A DNA stretch of 64,000 nt from Thermoplasmata archaeon (GCA_022750195.1 JAKIWE010000004.1:62001-126000), one strand, 5' to 3'; counted from the first letter of the stretch, positions 38,451 to 48,611 are shown. Notes: a model not told the origin generated them from the sequence alone. Numbers and translations: made by a program.

Positions 38451-39886
38451 CGTCCCCGTTTCCCCCGGGCCGGCGGCTCGTCCGGCATCGGAAGCGTGAG
38501 GCCCGCGCGCGTGAGCGCGTGGGCGAGCTCGACCGGGCGGCGCATCCTCGCCTTGGCCCGCTCGAGGAACTCGTCGCGCGAGAGCTTGTGCCGGGCCAGG
38601 CCGAGCTTCACCGTCGCCTCGGCGACGGCAGCGGCGATGTGAGGGAACACCTCGCTCTCCTCCATGGTCGGAAGCAGGTGGGTCGCCGTCAGTCCTTCGC
38701 GCTTCGCCTGCGCCGCCAGCTCGCGCGCGGCGACGAGGACGACCTCCTCCGGGATCGAACGGGCGCGGGCGTCGAGGATCCCGCGGAAGACGGGAGGGAA
38801 GACGAGCGAATTGTTGAGCTGGTTCGGGAAATCGCTGCGGCCGGTCGCGACGATCGCCGCGCCCGCCGCGAGGGCGGTCGCTGGCCAGATCTCGGGCACC
38901 GGGTTCGCCAGCGCGAAGACGATCGGGTCCCGGGCCATCGTACCGATCCAGTCGGGTCGGATTGTGTTTGGGTCCGGGGTCGAGGCGGCGATCAGCGCAT
39001 CGGCGCCGACGAGGGCCTCCGGCAGTTGGCCGGTGCGGCCACCTCCGTCGGTCGCGAGCGCGAGTCGGTACTTCCAGCGGTTGCGGATCGACAGCTCATC
39101 GACGTCCTCCCTCTCGGCGTGCAAGACCCCCTTGTGATCGACCAGGGTGAGCCGCTTCGGGTCGTGGCCGAGCGCGAGCAGGAGCCTCGCGGTCGCGAGG
39201 TTCGCAGCACCGGCCCCGAGGAGTACGGTCTGCACCGACCCGACCGAGCGACCGGTGAGCTCCAGCGCGTTGAGGTAGCCGGCGACGCTCGCGGCTGCGG
39301 TCCCGAGCTGGTCGTCGTGCCACACCGGGATCGGGAGCTTCTTCGCGAGCTCCTCGAGGATGCGGAAGCACTTCGGCGACGCGATATCCTCGAGGTTCAT
39401 CGCCCCGAAGGCGGGGGCCAATCGCTCCACGGTCTCGATGAACGCCTCGGGCGTGGCGACGTCGATCGGGATCGGCACGGCGTCCACGCCGCCCAGGTAC
39501 CGGAAGAGGAGCGCTTTCCCCTCCATGACCGGCAGCGCCGCGCGGGGACCGATGTTCCCGAGCCCGAGGACTCGGCTTCCGTCGGTGACGATGCCGATGG
39601 TGTTCCAGCGACCGGTGAGCTCGAACGACTCGTCCGGGTCCGCTTCGATCGCCCGGGCGACCGCGGCGATCCCCGGCGTGTACCACAGGGCGAAATCCTC
39701 CAGCGAGCGGACCGGTACCTTCGGGACGGTCTCGACCTTGCCCTGGTAGTACCGGGCCAGTCGGATCGAGCGCTCCCCCAGCGCGGCCGTCTGGGCCGCC
39801 TCGCTCTCGGCCGACTCGGCCACCGGAGCGCGTCGACGACGCGACGGCTTCTCTGGGTCGACCGGCGGGGAGGACGCTTGGACCAT
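38447..39886 (-). CDS. NAD(P)-dependent malic enzyme
   Basis: LWYTPGIAAVARAI, VTDGSRVLGLGNIGPRAALPVMEGKALLF, PVWHDDQLGTAAASVAGYLNAL, LGAGAANLATARLL. Confidence 0.94.
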   Translation of the reverse strand: MVQASSPPVDPEKPSRRRRAPVAESAESEAAQTAALGERSIRLARYYQGKVETVPKVPVRSLEDFALWYTPGIAAVARAIEADPDESFELTGRWNTIGIVTDGSRVLGLGNIGPRAALPVMEGKALLFRYLGGVDAVPIPIDVATPEAFIETVERLAPAFGAMNLEDIASPKCFRILEELAKKLPIPVWHDDQLGTAAASVAGYLNALELTGRSVGSVQTVLLGAGAANLATARLLLALGHDPKRLTLVDHKGVLHAEREDVDELSIRNRWKYRLALATDGGGRTGQLPEALVGADALIAASTPDPNTIRPDWIGTMARDPIVFALANPVPEIWPATALAAGAAIVATGRSDFPNQLNNSLVFPPVFRGILDARARSIPEEVVLVAARELAAQAKREGLTATHLLPTMEESEVFPHIAAAVAEATVKLGLARHKLSRDEFLERAKARMRRPVELAHALTRAGLTLPMPDEPPARGKRGR

Positions 39887-40013
39887 CGACCGGGGAACGA
39901 CCGACCTCCGCCAATATACATTTGGCCGGTCGATGGTCCCTTCGTCAACTGACGATGGGGCGGGCCGCCGGGACGGTCTTATCCCCCAACGCCCCTCGCA
40001 CGACGAACTTGCC

Positions 40014-41099
40014 ATGTCGCCGGCGGCCGAGGGCCTTCCGCATCCGTTCGCACGCCCACTGCGCGCCGGGGCGGTCTCCTTGGTCTCGCCCGTCGAGTTC
40101 GGTCGGATGCTCGCTGCCCCGGAGCCGCCGCTCGTCGTCGATGTCCGCCCGCCCGCCGAGCGGGCGCTCGCCCGCCTGCCGAACGACCGGAGCGTCCCGC
40201 TCTCGGAGCTGCCCCACCGGTACGGCGAGCTGCCCTCCGGCCGTGAGGTGATCGTCTACGACCAGTTCGGTTCCCAGGCCCGCCGCGCGGTCGAGTACCT
40301 TCAGCGCAAGGGGTTCCCCCGCAGCGCGGCGCTCGAAGGCGGTCTCGACGAGTACGCCCGGACCGTCGACCCGTCGATCCCCCGCTACACCGCAGGCCTC
40401 TCGCCCGGGGGCCTTCTCCTCCGTCAGTTCCCCCGCGCCGACTCCGGCTGTCTCGCGTACATGGCGGTCGACGTCGCGACCCAGCAGGCGGTCGTCATCG
40501 ACCCCGGGGTCGACGTCGCGCCGTACCAGGCCGCGTTGGCCGACGGCCCTTGGCAGCTCCGGGCGATCATCGAGACCCACACCCACGCCGACCACCTGGC
40601 CGGCCATGCCGCGCTCCACGCCTCGACGGGGGCCCCGATCTACGTGAGCCACCGGTCGCCGGCCCAGTACCCGCACGAACGGCTCCGCGAGGGCGACACG
40701 GTCGACGTCGGGCCGGAGGCGATCCACGCTCTCGAGACGCCGGGGCACACGCGCGACCATCTCACGCTCCGACTGGGTCGGTCGATCTTCACCGGCGACA
40801 CCCTCCTCATCGGCGCGTGCGGACGGACCGACCTGGGCGACGGCGACCCCGAGCTGCTGTACGAGAGCCTCACGCAGAAGATCCTTAGGCTCGACGACGC
40901 GACGGAGGTGTTACCCGCCCACTTCGGCCCGCACCACGCGCTCGTCGACCGGTACGCCTCCTCGCTCGGCTTCGAGCGGGCGACGAACGAGGCGCTCAAC
41001 CAGGGCTCGCGCGAGGCGTTCCTGAAGTACATGACCGAAGGGTGGCCGCCGAAGCCGGAGGCGTTCGACCGGATCGTCCGGACGAACCTCGAGGCGTAA
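40014..41099 (+). CDS. Rhodanese-like domain (no catalytic Cys) fused to MBL-fold persulfide-dioxygenase-like (ETHE1) domain
   Basis: VVDVRPPAERALARLP, VIVYDQFGSQARRAVEYL, then IIETHTHADHLAGHAAL, ETPGHTRDHLTL, FTGDTLLIGACGRTDL. Confidence 0.88.
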   Translation: MSPAAEGLPHPFARPLRAGAVSLVSPVEFGRMLAAPEPPLVVDVRPPAERALARLPNDRSVPLSELPHRYGELPSGREVIVYDQFGSQARRAVEYLQRKGFPRSAALEGGLDEYARTVDPSIPRYTAGLSPGGLLLRQFPRADSGCLAYMAVDVATQQAVVIDPGVDVAPYQAALADGPWQLRAIIETHTHADHLAGHAALHASTGAPIYVSHRSPAQYPHERLREGDTVDVGPEAIHALETPGHTRDHLTLRLGRSIFTGDTLLIGACGRTDLGDGDPELLYESLTQKILRLDDATEVLPAHFGPHHALVDRYASSLGFERATNEALNQGSREAFLKYMTEGWPPKPEAFDRIVRTNLEA

Positions 41100-41184
41100 C
41101 GCCCCGATTGCTCGCCGCGTAACCGGTTTTCTCACCCCGGACCGCGACACGGTTAAAGCACGGACCCGGCTCGCGGCGCCCTCC

Positions 41185-42159
41185 ATGAACCTTCGTGCAA
41201 GCTTGACCGGTCCTTTCCCCCGCCCCGAGTCGCTCGTCGCCGCGACGCGCGACCTGGACCGAGGCCGGACCACCGCGGACGCCGTCGACGAATTGTTCGT
41301 CCGGACCGAGAGCGAGGTCGTCGAGATCGAGCGCCGCCTCGGCCTCGACCCCGTGACCGGCGGCTACCTGCGCTGGGCCGACGTCTTCCGGCCGATCGCC
41401 GAGACCTGGGCGGGATTCACGGTCGGACCGGTGACGCGCTGGTTCGAGACGAACACGTTCTTCCGGCAGCCGATCCTGCACGCTCCCCCCGAGCGCGTCC
41501 CCGGTGCGCTCGCCGCCCGCCTGCCGGTCGCCGCGCGGACGCCGGACCCGGCGAAGGCGAAAGTGATCCTCCCGGGCCCGTACACCTTCGCGGGTCTGCT
41601 CGACAACCGCTCGGGCGAGACGCTCGAGTCGCTGATCCACCGGCTCGGGCGCCTCCTCGGCGCCGAGGTGAAGGAGCTGCGCGGGCTCGGCTACACTGTC
41701 TTCCAGTTCCAGGAGCCGCTGCTTGTCGTCACGCCGCCGACCGGCCCGCGGGCGGAGGCGGTCACGGCGGCGTACCGCGCGATCGCGGAGGCGAGCGAAG
41801 GCGCGACGACCATCCTCTGGACCTTCTTCGGGGACGCGGCACCGGTCTTCCCGCTGCTCGCCCACCTCCCGGTCGGCGTCCTCGGGATCGACCTCGCCGA
41901 GACCGACGCCACGTCGCTCACGACGCCGATCGAGCGGCGAGGGATCGGCCTCGGATGCCTCGACCCCCGTACCACGCTCGTGGAGGATTCTTCCGAGGTC
42001 GCGGCGATCGTCCGCCGGGTCCAAGAGAAGCTGCACCCCTCCTCCGTCTGGCTCGGCCCGGGCGGGCCGCTCGACCTCCTTCCGTGGGAGCCGGCGCGCC
42101 GGAAGCTTCACGTCCTGCCGGCCGCGATCCAGTCGGTGAACGCCGGGGCCGCCCGATGA
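41185..42159 (+). CDS. MetE-like protein (UROD/MetE-like half), partner of the downstream MetE
   Basis: LTGPFPRPESLVAATRDLDRG, ILPGPYTFAGLLDNR, FQFQEPLLVV. Confidence 0.75.
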   Translation: MNLRASLTGPFPRPESLVAATRDLDRGRTTADAVDELFVRTESEVVEIERRLGLDPVTGGYLRWADVFRPIAETWAGFTVGPVTRWFETNTFFRQPILHAPPERVPGALAARLPVAARTPDPAKAKVILPGPYTFAGLLDNRSGETLESLIHRLGRLLGAEVKELRGLGYTVFQFQEPLLVVTPPTGPRAEAVTAAYRAIAEASEGATTILWTFFGDAAPVFPLLAHLPVGVLGIDLAETDATSLTTPIERRGIGLGCLDPRTTLVEDSSEVAAIVRRVQEKLHPSSVWLGPGGPLDLLPWEPARRKLHVLPAAIQSVNAGAAR

Positions 42160-43295
42160 GCCGGCCGTTGTTCCCCACCCAGGAGATCGGGAGCCTCGCC
42201 CGGCCCCGCTGGCAACTGTTGGGTCAGCGCGGCGAGCCCCTCGACGCCGGCGCACGCGACGAGTTCGAGAAGTGGAACGCCCGGCTCGCCTTCGCGCCCC
42301 CGAACGACGCGTCGGCGGCAGCGCTCCTCCACGGCCGCTCGCGCGAGGTCGGTGCGGGGAGCGTGAAGGACCTGGGCGCGCTGTTCGGCCTGCGGTTCTT
42401 CGAGACGGCCGGACTCGACCGGGTCTACGACGGCGAAGCGCGGCGCGTCGAGATGTACGAGCACCCGATCCGCCAGATGCGCGGCTTCCAGTTCCTGGGC
42501 CACGTCCGCTCCTTCGACAACAAGTACTACCTCAAGGCGGCCGCCACCGGGGAGGTGAAGCTCGACCAGCCGTACCACCTGGACGAGTTCGACTTCGTCA
42601 AGGCGCACGCGGTCAAGGAGCCGAAGCTACCGATCACCGGACCCTACACGCTCGCCGACTGGTCGTACAACGAGTACTACCTCGGCCGGCAGACCGGCTG
42701 GAAGAACCGGGCCGTCCGCCGAAAGGCGCAGCGGGAGTTCGTCGTGGAGATCGCCCGGCACGCGATCCGCCCGACCCTCCAGGCGCTGATCGAGCGGGGC
42801 TGCCGGGTCATTCAGATCGACGAACCGGCCGCCGGAACCCATCCGGACGAGGCCGACCTGGTCGCCGAGGGGTTCAACGCGGCGACCGAGGGGCTGGACG
42901 CGGAGTTCTCCATGCACATCTGCTTCTCCGACTATCGGAGCCTGTTCCCCGCGTTGCTCGAGGCGAAGCGGGTCCACCAGTGGGCGTGGGAGTTCGCCAA
43001 CCGCGACGGCGACGGGCGCGACGGCTACGAGGTGCTCAAGATGTTCGCCGAGTACGGCGACACCCGCGAGATCGGGCTCGGCGTGCTCGACGTGCACCGC
43101 GACGAGGTCGAGTCGCCGGAGCTCGTCCGCGACCGGATCGAGCGGGCCGCTAAGATCCTCGGCGACCCGGCCCGGATCTGGGTGAACCCGGACTGCGGCC
43201 TGCGGACCCGACGTCTCCCGATCGCCTACCAGAAGCTCGAGAGCATGGTGAAGGGCGCCGCGCTCGCGCGGGCTAGCTTCGAAAAGTCGTCGTAG
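42156..43295 (+). CDS. Methionine synthase catalytic (zinc) subunit, core MetE
   Basis: PTQEIGSLARPRW, VIQIDEPAAGTHPDEADL, MHICFSDY, VNPDCGLRTR. Confidence 0.85.
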   Translation: MSRPLFPTQEIGSLARPRWQLLGQRGEPLDAGARDEFEKWNARLAFAPPNDASAAALLHGRSREVGAGSVKDLGALFGLRFFETAGLDRVYDGEARRVEMYEHPIRQMRGFQFLGHVRSFDNKYYLKAAATGEVKLDQPYHLDEFDFVKAHAVKEPKLPITGPYTLADWSYNEYYLGRQTGWKNRAVRRKAQREFVVEIARHAIRPTLQALIERGCRVIQIDEPAAGTHPDEADLVAEGFNAATEGLDAEFSMHICFSDYRSLFPALLEAKRVHQWAWEFANRDGDGRDGYEVLKMFAEYGDTREIGLGVLDVHRDEVESPELVRDRIERAAKILGDPARIWVNPDCGLRTRRLPIAYQKLESMVKGAALARASFEKSS

Positions 43296-43320
43296 GACCG
43301 GCGGGCCGGTCCGGTGACCC

Positions 43321-44946
43321 TCACGCCGAGCCGGGGGTCGGCTCGGCGGGCGTAGGGTGTGCGTCGTGCGCGGGCCGGGGGCCGTCCACGACCCGCGTGC
43401 CATCGGCCCGGAACCGGAAATTGATCAGTCGGAGGCTCACGAGGAAGCCGACGACGCCGAGCAGCGCGGAGGCGAGGAACACGTACCGGAAGGCCGCCAG
43501 GTCGGGGACCGTGCGGACGATCGGGACCGGGGTGTGGCCCGGCACGAGGACGCTCCCGACCACGATCATGGTCGTCGACGTGGAGAGGATCGCGCTCGCG
43601 AGGACGGGGCCCAAACTCTGACCGAGCGTCCGGAAGGTGGCGTTCATCCCCGTCTGGATCCCGGTCTCCTCGCGTCGCGAGGAGAGGACGATCACGTAGG
43701 TCATCGAGATGAAGCAGGTGACGACGCCGACGAGGCCCGGGATCGTCGCGAAGAGGATCTCGAGCGTGCTCCGGTTGAAGACCGTGAGGAGCAGCCCGCC
43801 GAGCACGATGAGAGCGCAGCCGGTGAGCATCATCGGCTTCGGCCCGTACCGTCCGATCGACCGGCCCACGAGCGGGGCGAACGCCATCATGGAGAGCGCG
43901 GTCGGCAGCGAGAGCAGGCCGAAGGTGAGCACGGACTGGCCCAGGCCCACCTGAGGGAGCTGGACCAGGATCGAGTTGGCGACGAAGACGAGGAACATCG
44001 CGGTGCCGGCGAGGACGCCGACCACGTTCGAGATGACGATGTTCCGCTCCTTGAGGCGCGCGAAGTCCACGATGGGGCTCCGGGCCCGCCGCTCCCGAAG
44101 CGCGAAGACCACGGCGAAGACGAGCGCTAGCACGAAGAGCTGCGGGACCCCAAAGGGGACACCGCCCAGGGTCACTCCCGATAGATTCGACCAGCCCCAG
44201 ACCCCGCCCTCGGAGAGCCCGATGAGGGTCGCCGCGAGCGCCCCGGCGAGGAAGGCCGCCCCCGGGACGTCCAGCGCGGCGCGGAGCCGCACGCGGGATT
44301 CCCGGAGATAGACGATCGTGAGGAGGACCATCAGGATGGCCACCGGAATGACCGTGTGGTAGGTGAACTGCCAGCCGAAGTCCTGCGTCAGGTAGGCACC
44401 TCCGGCGAGCCCGATGGCCGCCCCCGCGGCGAACATCGCCGAGATGATCCCCTGCGCCGCGCCGACGCGGTTCGGGGGGAACTCCTCCCCGACCATCGCG
44501 AAGGCGAGGGGGAACATCGACATCCCCAGCCCCTGGACCCCTCGCACCCCGATGAGCAGGTAGATCGCGTTCGCTCGGCTCACTCCGAGGGCGTTCGCGA
44601 TGTCCGGCGTGAAGCCGGCGACGCTCACCGCGATCGCGTAGACGCTCATCACGACGACGAGGATCCGTTTCTTGCCGTACAGGTCGCCGAGCTTGCCGAA
44701 GATCGGGGTCGACACCACGCCGACCAGCAGGTACGCGGAGAGGATCCACGCGACCGTGGAGATCGGCGGCCCCCCGAAGAAGACCTGGAAGCGGACGAGC
44801 GCCGGGACGACCATCGTCTCGACGTAGGTGACCATGAGCGCCGCCCCCGAGAGGATGAGCAGGACGAGCCGCGCGCGGGCCGGGTCGAGGCGGTCGCCCG
44901 GGGCTTGGGGCCACCCTCCCCCCGTCGCTTCTCGCGGCGCGGACAT
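43321..44946 (-). CDS. MFS transporter, DHA2/EmrB-QacA-like
   Basis: About 14 hydrophobic segments, IFGKLGDLYGKKRILVVVMSVY. Confidence 0.88.
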   Translation of the reverse strand: MSAPREATGGGWPQAPGDRLDPARARLVLLILSGAALMVTYVETMVVPALVRFQVFFGGPPISTVAWILSAYLLVGVVSTPIFGKLGDLYGKKRILVVVMSVYAIAVSVAGFTPDIANALGVSRANAIYLLIGVRGVQGLGMSMFPLAFAMVGEEFPPNRVGAAQGIISAMFAAGAAIGLAGGAYLTQDFGWQFTYHTVIPVAILMVLLTIVYLRESRVRLRAALDVPGAAFLAGALAATLIGLSEGGVWGWSNLSGVTLGGVPFGVPQLFVLALVFAVVFALRERRARSPIVDFARLKERNIVISNVVGVLAGTAMFLVFVANSILVQLPQVGLGQSVLTFGLLSLPTALSMMAFAPLVGRSIGRYGPKPMMLTGCALIVLGGLLLTVFNRSTLEILFATIPGLVGVVTCFISMTYVIVLSSRREETGIQTGMNATFRTLGQSLGPVLASAILSTSTTMIVVGSVLVPGHTPVPIVRTVPDLAAFRYVFLASALLGVVGFLVSLRLINFRFRADGTRVVDGPRPAHDAHPTPAEPTPGSA

Positions 44947-45016
44947 TCTCCGGCCGTAGCTCGACCGTCCTTTTTGAAGGTTCCCGGGCTTCAGGGCCCG
45001 GCGCTCCGAGGGCGGG

Positions 45017-45898
45017 TCAGTCGAGTCGGGTGAGTACTTCGACGCCGTTGGGGCGGACCAGCACGGTGTGCTCGGCCTGCGCGACGAGCCCCCGGCCCCG
45101 CTCAACGAACACCGGGTACGTCTGGAGATGCCGACGCGCCCGGCGGAGGCGCTCCTTGTCCGCGTCCCCGTCCAGCCACCGTGCCGTGAACGGCAAGGTG
45201 CGGAACCGCGCGAACGCGCTCTGCAGCCACGGGTCCTCCGTTCCCGGGTCGGCCCGGAACCGGACGATGTTGCCGAAGACTCCGTTCTCGATCGATCCGG
45301 CGCCGTTCGTCGCGAACGGTTCGATCGCTACGATCTCTCCGTCGTCCAGGCGCTCCCCACTGAGCCCCGAGGCGTTCGGGATCGACTTGCCCGCGTGCAG
45401 GACGTAGGTCTCGATGGTATGGCCGGTCAGGTCACGGATCGGCTTGAGACCCCGTCGCCCGATCGCCGCCTCGATCGCGAGGGAAAGCTCGTTGACCGCG
45501 ACGCCGGCCCTCACGTGAGCGATCCCGGCCTCCACACCCTCCCGGGCCGCCCGCATCAGGTTCTCGTGTCGACGACCGCCGCCGACCTCGACCGTGGCGG
45601 CGGTGTCCGCGACGGCGCCGTCCAGGTGGGCGCCGACGTCCACCTTGAGGAGATCGCCCGCTTCGAGCTTCGCCTCGTCGTCGGGGGAGGGGGTGTAGTG
45701 GGCCGCCTCCTCGTTGCGCGAGAGGTTGGCCGGGAACGCCGGCTCTGCCCCATGTCGCCGGATGTACCCCTCGATCTCCTCCGCGACCTCCCTGCGTGAA
45801 CGGCCCGGGGTCGCCAGCGAGACGCCCAGCTCCCGGGCCTCCGCGGCGATCCGCGCCGCCCGACGCCACCGCGGCAGCTCGTTCGCCGGGACCGTCAC
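45017..45898 (-). CDS. map: Methionine aminopeptidase (type II, archaeal)
   Basis: AAHYTPSPDDEAKLEAGDLLKVDVGAHLDGAVADTAATVEVGG, LTGHTIETYVLHAGKSIPN, VAIEPFATNGAG. Confidence 0.93.
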   Translation of the reverse strand: MTVPANELPRWRRAARIAAEARELGVSLATPGRSRREVAEEIEGYIRRHGAEPAFPANLSRNEEAAHYTPSPDDEAKLEAGDLLKVDVGAHLDGAVADTAATVEVGGGRRHENLMRAAREGVEAGIAHVRAGVAVNELSLAIEAAIGRRGLKPIRDLTGHTIETYVLHAGKSIPNASGLSGERLDDGEIVAIEPFATNGAGSIENGVFGNIVRFRADPGTEDPWLQSAFARFRTLPFTARWLDGDADKERLRRARRHLQTYPVFVERGRGLVAQAEHTVLVRPNGVEVLTRLD

Positions 45899-45902
45899 GC
45901 GA

Positions 45903-46478
45903 TCACCGCGCCGACGCCCGGGGAACGACCGAGGGGGAGGCGCCCGTGAGGTCGACCAGGATCGACGGGCTCCCGGTCGGAGCCGGCCCTCCCGCTACGT
46001 ACCGCGCGACGGCCCGGCCGAAGGTGCGTCGCGCCGCCGCGAGCGACCGGCTCGCCGGCTCGCCGTGTCGGTTCGCCGACGTACACGTGATCGGACCGAC
46101 GCGCAGCGCCAGGGCTCGGGCGACCGGATGGTCCGGCACTCGGATCCCCACCGTTCCGGCCGACCCGAGGATCGGGCTCGCCAGCTTTCGCCGCGCGGCG
46201 GCCGAGACGGGGAGCAGGACCGTGACCGGACCGGGCAGGAGTCGGCGAACCCATCGCCGGGCGCCGGACGTGAGGTCGGCCCACGGTTCGATCTCCTCCG
46301 TCGACGAGACGGCGATCGAGATCGGCTGGTCGGACGGTCGTCCCTTAGCGATCAGGAGCCGGGCGACCGCGGCCTCGGAGGTCGCCCGCGCTCCGAGCCC
46401 ATAGAGGGTGTCGGTCGGGTAGACGACGAGCGCGCCGCGGGCGAGCTCCCGGGCCGCTGCCTCGAGCCCTGCCTCCAT
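45903..46478 (-). CDS. tsaC: Threonylcarbamoyl-AMP synthase (Sua5/YrdC/TsaC family)
   Basis: ALVVYPTDTLYGLGARATSEAAVARLLIAKGRPSDQPISIAVSS, LLPGPVTVLLP, ITCTSANRHGEPA. Confidence 0.93.
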   Translation of the reverse strand: MEAGLEAAARELARGALVVYPTDTLYGLGARATSEAAVARLLIAKGRPSDQPISIAVSSTEEIEPWADLTSGARRWVRRLLPGPVTVLLPVSAAARRKLASPILGSAGTVGIRVPDHPVARALALRVGPITCTSANRHGEPASRSLAAARRTFGRAVARYVAGGPAPTGSPSILVDLTGASPSVVPRASAR

Positions 46479-46483
46479 GCCGC

Positions 46484-46942
46484 TCAGAGGTACGGTTGGT
46501 CGACGCGGGGGTAGGCGTGGTAGTCGTTCTCCCGGAAGAACAACGCGAGCTCCTTCTCGGCGGAAGCGACCGCGTCGGAAGCGTGGATCAGGTTCGGCGT
46601 CACGGCGATCGCGAGGTCCCCCCGGACCGTCCCCGGCGCCGCGGTCTGCGGGTTGGTCGCACCGGTCAGCAGGCGCACGACCGAGATGGCGCTCCGGCCC
46701 TCGACCGCGAGGGCCAGCACCGGTCCGCTCGTGATGTGCTCGACGAGCCCCGCGTAGAACGGCTTGGCCTGGTGCTCGGCGTAGTGCCGGGCCGCGAGTT
46801 CGGGCGTGACCATCACGAGGCGCGCGGCCACGATCTTCAGTCCCTTGCGCTCGAGGCGACCGAGGATCTCCCCGGCGAGCCCGCGCTTGACTCCGTCCGG
46901 CTTCACCAGTACTAAGGTCCGCTCGACGGTCCCCTCGCCCAT
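46484..46942 (-). CDS. ndk: Nucleoside diphosphate kinase
   Basis: [70 protein letters not shown]. Confidence 0.97.
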   Translation of the reverse strand: MGEGTVERTLVLVKPDGVKRGLAGEILGRLERKGLKIVAARLVMVTPELAARHYAEHQAKPFYAGLVEHITSGPVLALAVEGRSAISVVRLLTGATNPQTAAPGTVRGDLAIAVTPNLIHASDAVASAEKELALFFRENDYHAYPRVDQPYL

Positions 46943-47041
46943 CGGCGCGCCGACGCGACTCCGGGCCAAAACCTTTGGCCGGCCACTCGGAGTCCCGTCG
47001 GCGTCCGACACGGTCAAGCACCGGACGGTTTCGCGGCACGC

Positions 47042-47812
47042 GTGGGGACGCCGAGGGTCCACGAGCAGGTCCTCGGCTTCGACGCCGTCGCCGAGGAGTA
47101 CGAAAAGGGGCGACCGGAGTATCCTGCGGACGCGGTCGCCGCCCTGATCGCGGGCCTCCGGGTCGCTCCTGGGAGCCCGGTGCTCGACCTCGCGGCCGGG
47201 ACGGGCAAGCTCACGCGGGCGCTCCTCCCGTTCGGGTTCGACCTCGTCGCCGTCGAGCCGATGGCCGGGATGCGTCGGGTCTTTGTGCGGGCGCACCCGC
47301 ACGTGCGCCTGCTGGACGGGACGGCCGAGGCGATCCCGCTGCCGGAGGCGAGCGTCGACGCGGTCGTGGTCGGTCAGGCGTTCCACTGGTTCGACGCGGC
47401 CCAGGCGTTGCCCGAGATCCGTCGCGTGCTGAGGCCAGGCGGCGCTCTCGGGCTGATCTGGAACCTGCGGGACGAATCGGTGCCGTGGGTCGCCAGGGTC
47501 GGCAAGCTCCTTGACGCGGTGGACCCCGGCGTTCCACGTACCCGGCTCAAGGCGTGGCGAGCGGCCTTCACGGAGAATCCGCGCTTCACTCCGCTCGAAG
47601 AGCGCACCTTCCACTTCCAGCAGCAGCTCGACCGGGACTCCGTGGTCGCTCGCTTCGTCTCGGTCAGCTTCGTCGCGAACCTCCCTCCGGCTCGCAAGGA
47701 GTCGTTCGTCCGCGAGCTGCACGCCATCCTCGACGAGGACCCGGTCACGCGAGGGGAGACCACGATCGACCTCGCCTATCGAACCGACGTATTCTGGTCG
47801 GCGGCTCGGTAA
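47042..47812 (+). CDS. Class I SAM-dependent methyltransferase
   Basis: [61 protein letters not shown]. Confidence 0.9.
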   Translation: MGTPRVHEQVLGFDAVAEEYEKGRPEYPADAVAALIAGLRVAPGSPVLDLAAGTGKLTRALLPFGFDLVAVEPMAGMRRVFVRAHPHVRLLDGTAEAIPLPEASVDAVVVGQAFHWFDAAQALPEIRRVLRPGGALGLIWNLRDESVPWVARVGKLLDAVDPGVPRTRLKAWRAAFTENPRFTPLEERTFHFQQQLDRDSVVARFVSVSFVANLPPARKESFVRELHAILDEDPVTRGETTIDLAYRTDVFWSAAR

Positions 47813-47817
47813 CGCGA

Positions 47818-48333
47818 TCACCCCGTCCAACGGGCGTCGCACGCGTCGAACCACGGGCACCTCGGGCAGCGACCCGGCCCCGGGCGGGCGCGGCCGTCGT
47901 ACGGCCGACGCGCCTCGGCGAGCGTGCGGGCAAGTTCCGTGCGCGCCGACTCGTCCCAGGGAAGTCGTGCCTCGGTGCCATCCCCGTACCGAAGCAGGCC
48001 GAACGGCGGCGGAGCCGTCGACCGATCCTCCAGCAGGGCGAGGTAGGCGTACACCTGCAAACGGTGGGACTCCGGAACGCCCCTCCGGGGGAACGACCGG
48101 CTCTTCACCTCCACGGGCACGAGCCGGCCGTCGGAGAGGCGTAGAAGTTCGTCGGGTCGGCCGACGAGACCCCACGTCTCGGAACGCATCGGGGCATCCG
48201 TTCGAACGGTGTCTACGGCGACGACAGTACCACCGGCCGGTCCACGCGCACGCCACCAGGCACGGGCCGCGACTCCCGCTACGACGACCGCCACCAGGGC
48301 GAGGAGCCCAAGGAGCAGGCGGAGGTCGATCAA
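47818..48333 (-). CDS. Cas4/RecB-like PD-(D/E)XK Fe-S nuclease, C-terminal half with N-terminal TM segment
   Basis: [31 protein letters not shown]...VPVEVKSR...[26 protein letters not shown] start in TTGA overlap with the upstream half. Confidence 0.82.
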   Translation of the reverse strand: MIDLRLLLGLLALVAVVVAGVAARAWWRARGPAGGTVVAVDTVRTDAPMRSETWGLVGRPDELLRLSDGRLVPVEVKSRSFPRRGVPESHRLQVYAYLALLEDRSTAPPPFGLLRYGDGTEARLPWDESARTELARTLAEARRPYDGRARPGPGRCPRCPWFDACDARWTG

Positions 48334-48611
48334 CTCAGGATCGCCCCCACGAGGCAGGCGAGCGCGACCACGACCGCGATCACGAGCACGGTCCTCCAGG
48401 TGCCTCGGTGGTGCGAACGGAGCTGTTCCGAGGAGAGGTAGGCGGCGTGGAACCGCTCACCCGCGGCCGAGGAGCGCCGGCTCGCGGCGGAAGGGCCGCC
48501 CGCCGGTGGGTGGCGGCGGTACCAGAACGACCGTGGGCAGTAGGCGTAGTCGCCGACCTCGGAGGCCGAGAGCCAGCGCGACTCTCCGGTCGCTCCCCCC
48601 GCGCGCGGCAC
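48330..48611 (-). CDS. Cas4-like nuclease, N-terminal half with C-terminal TM segment
   Basis: [23 protein letters not shown]...[10 protein letters not shown] is a Cas4-like N-terminus; [20 protein letters not shown]. Confidence 0.75.
   Translation of the reverse strand: MPRAGGATGESRWLSASEVGDYAYCPRSFWYRRHPPAGGPSAASRRSSAAGERFHAAYLSSEQLRSHHRGTWRTVLVIAVVVALACLVGAILS

Noticed and set aside
46484-48256. 590-aa minus-strand ORF containing Ndk
   Set aside because: Only the C-terminal part from ATG 46942 is Ndk; the upstream part is antisense to the methyltransferase.
47818-48611. Cas4-like genes as evidence for a CRISPR-Cas locus
   Set aside because: No direct-repeat array, Cas1/Cas2 or effector genes nearby; Cas4/RecB-like nucleases also occur outside CRISPR.
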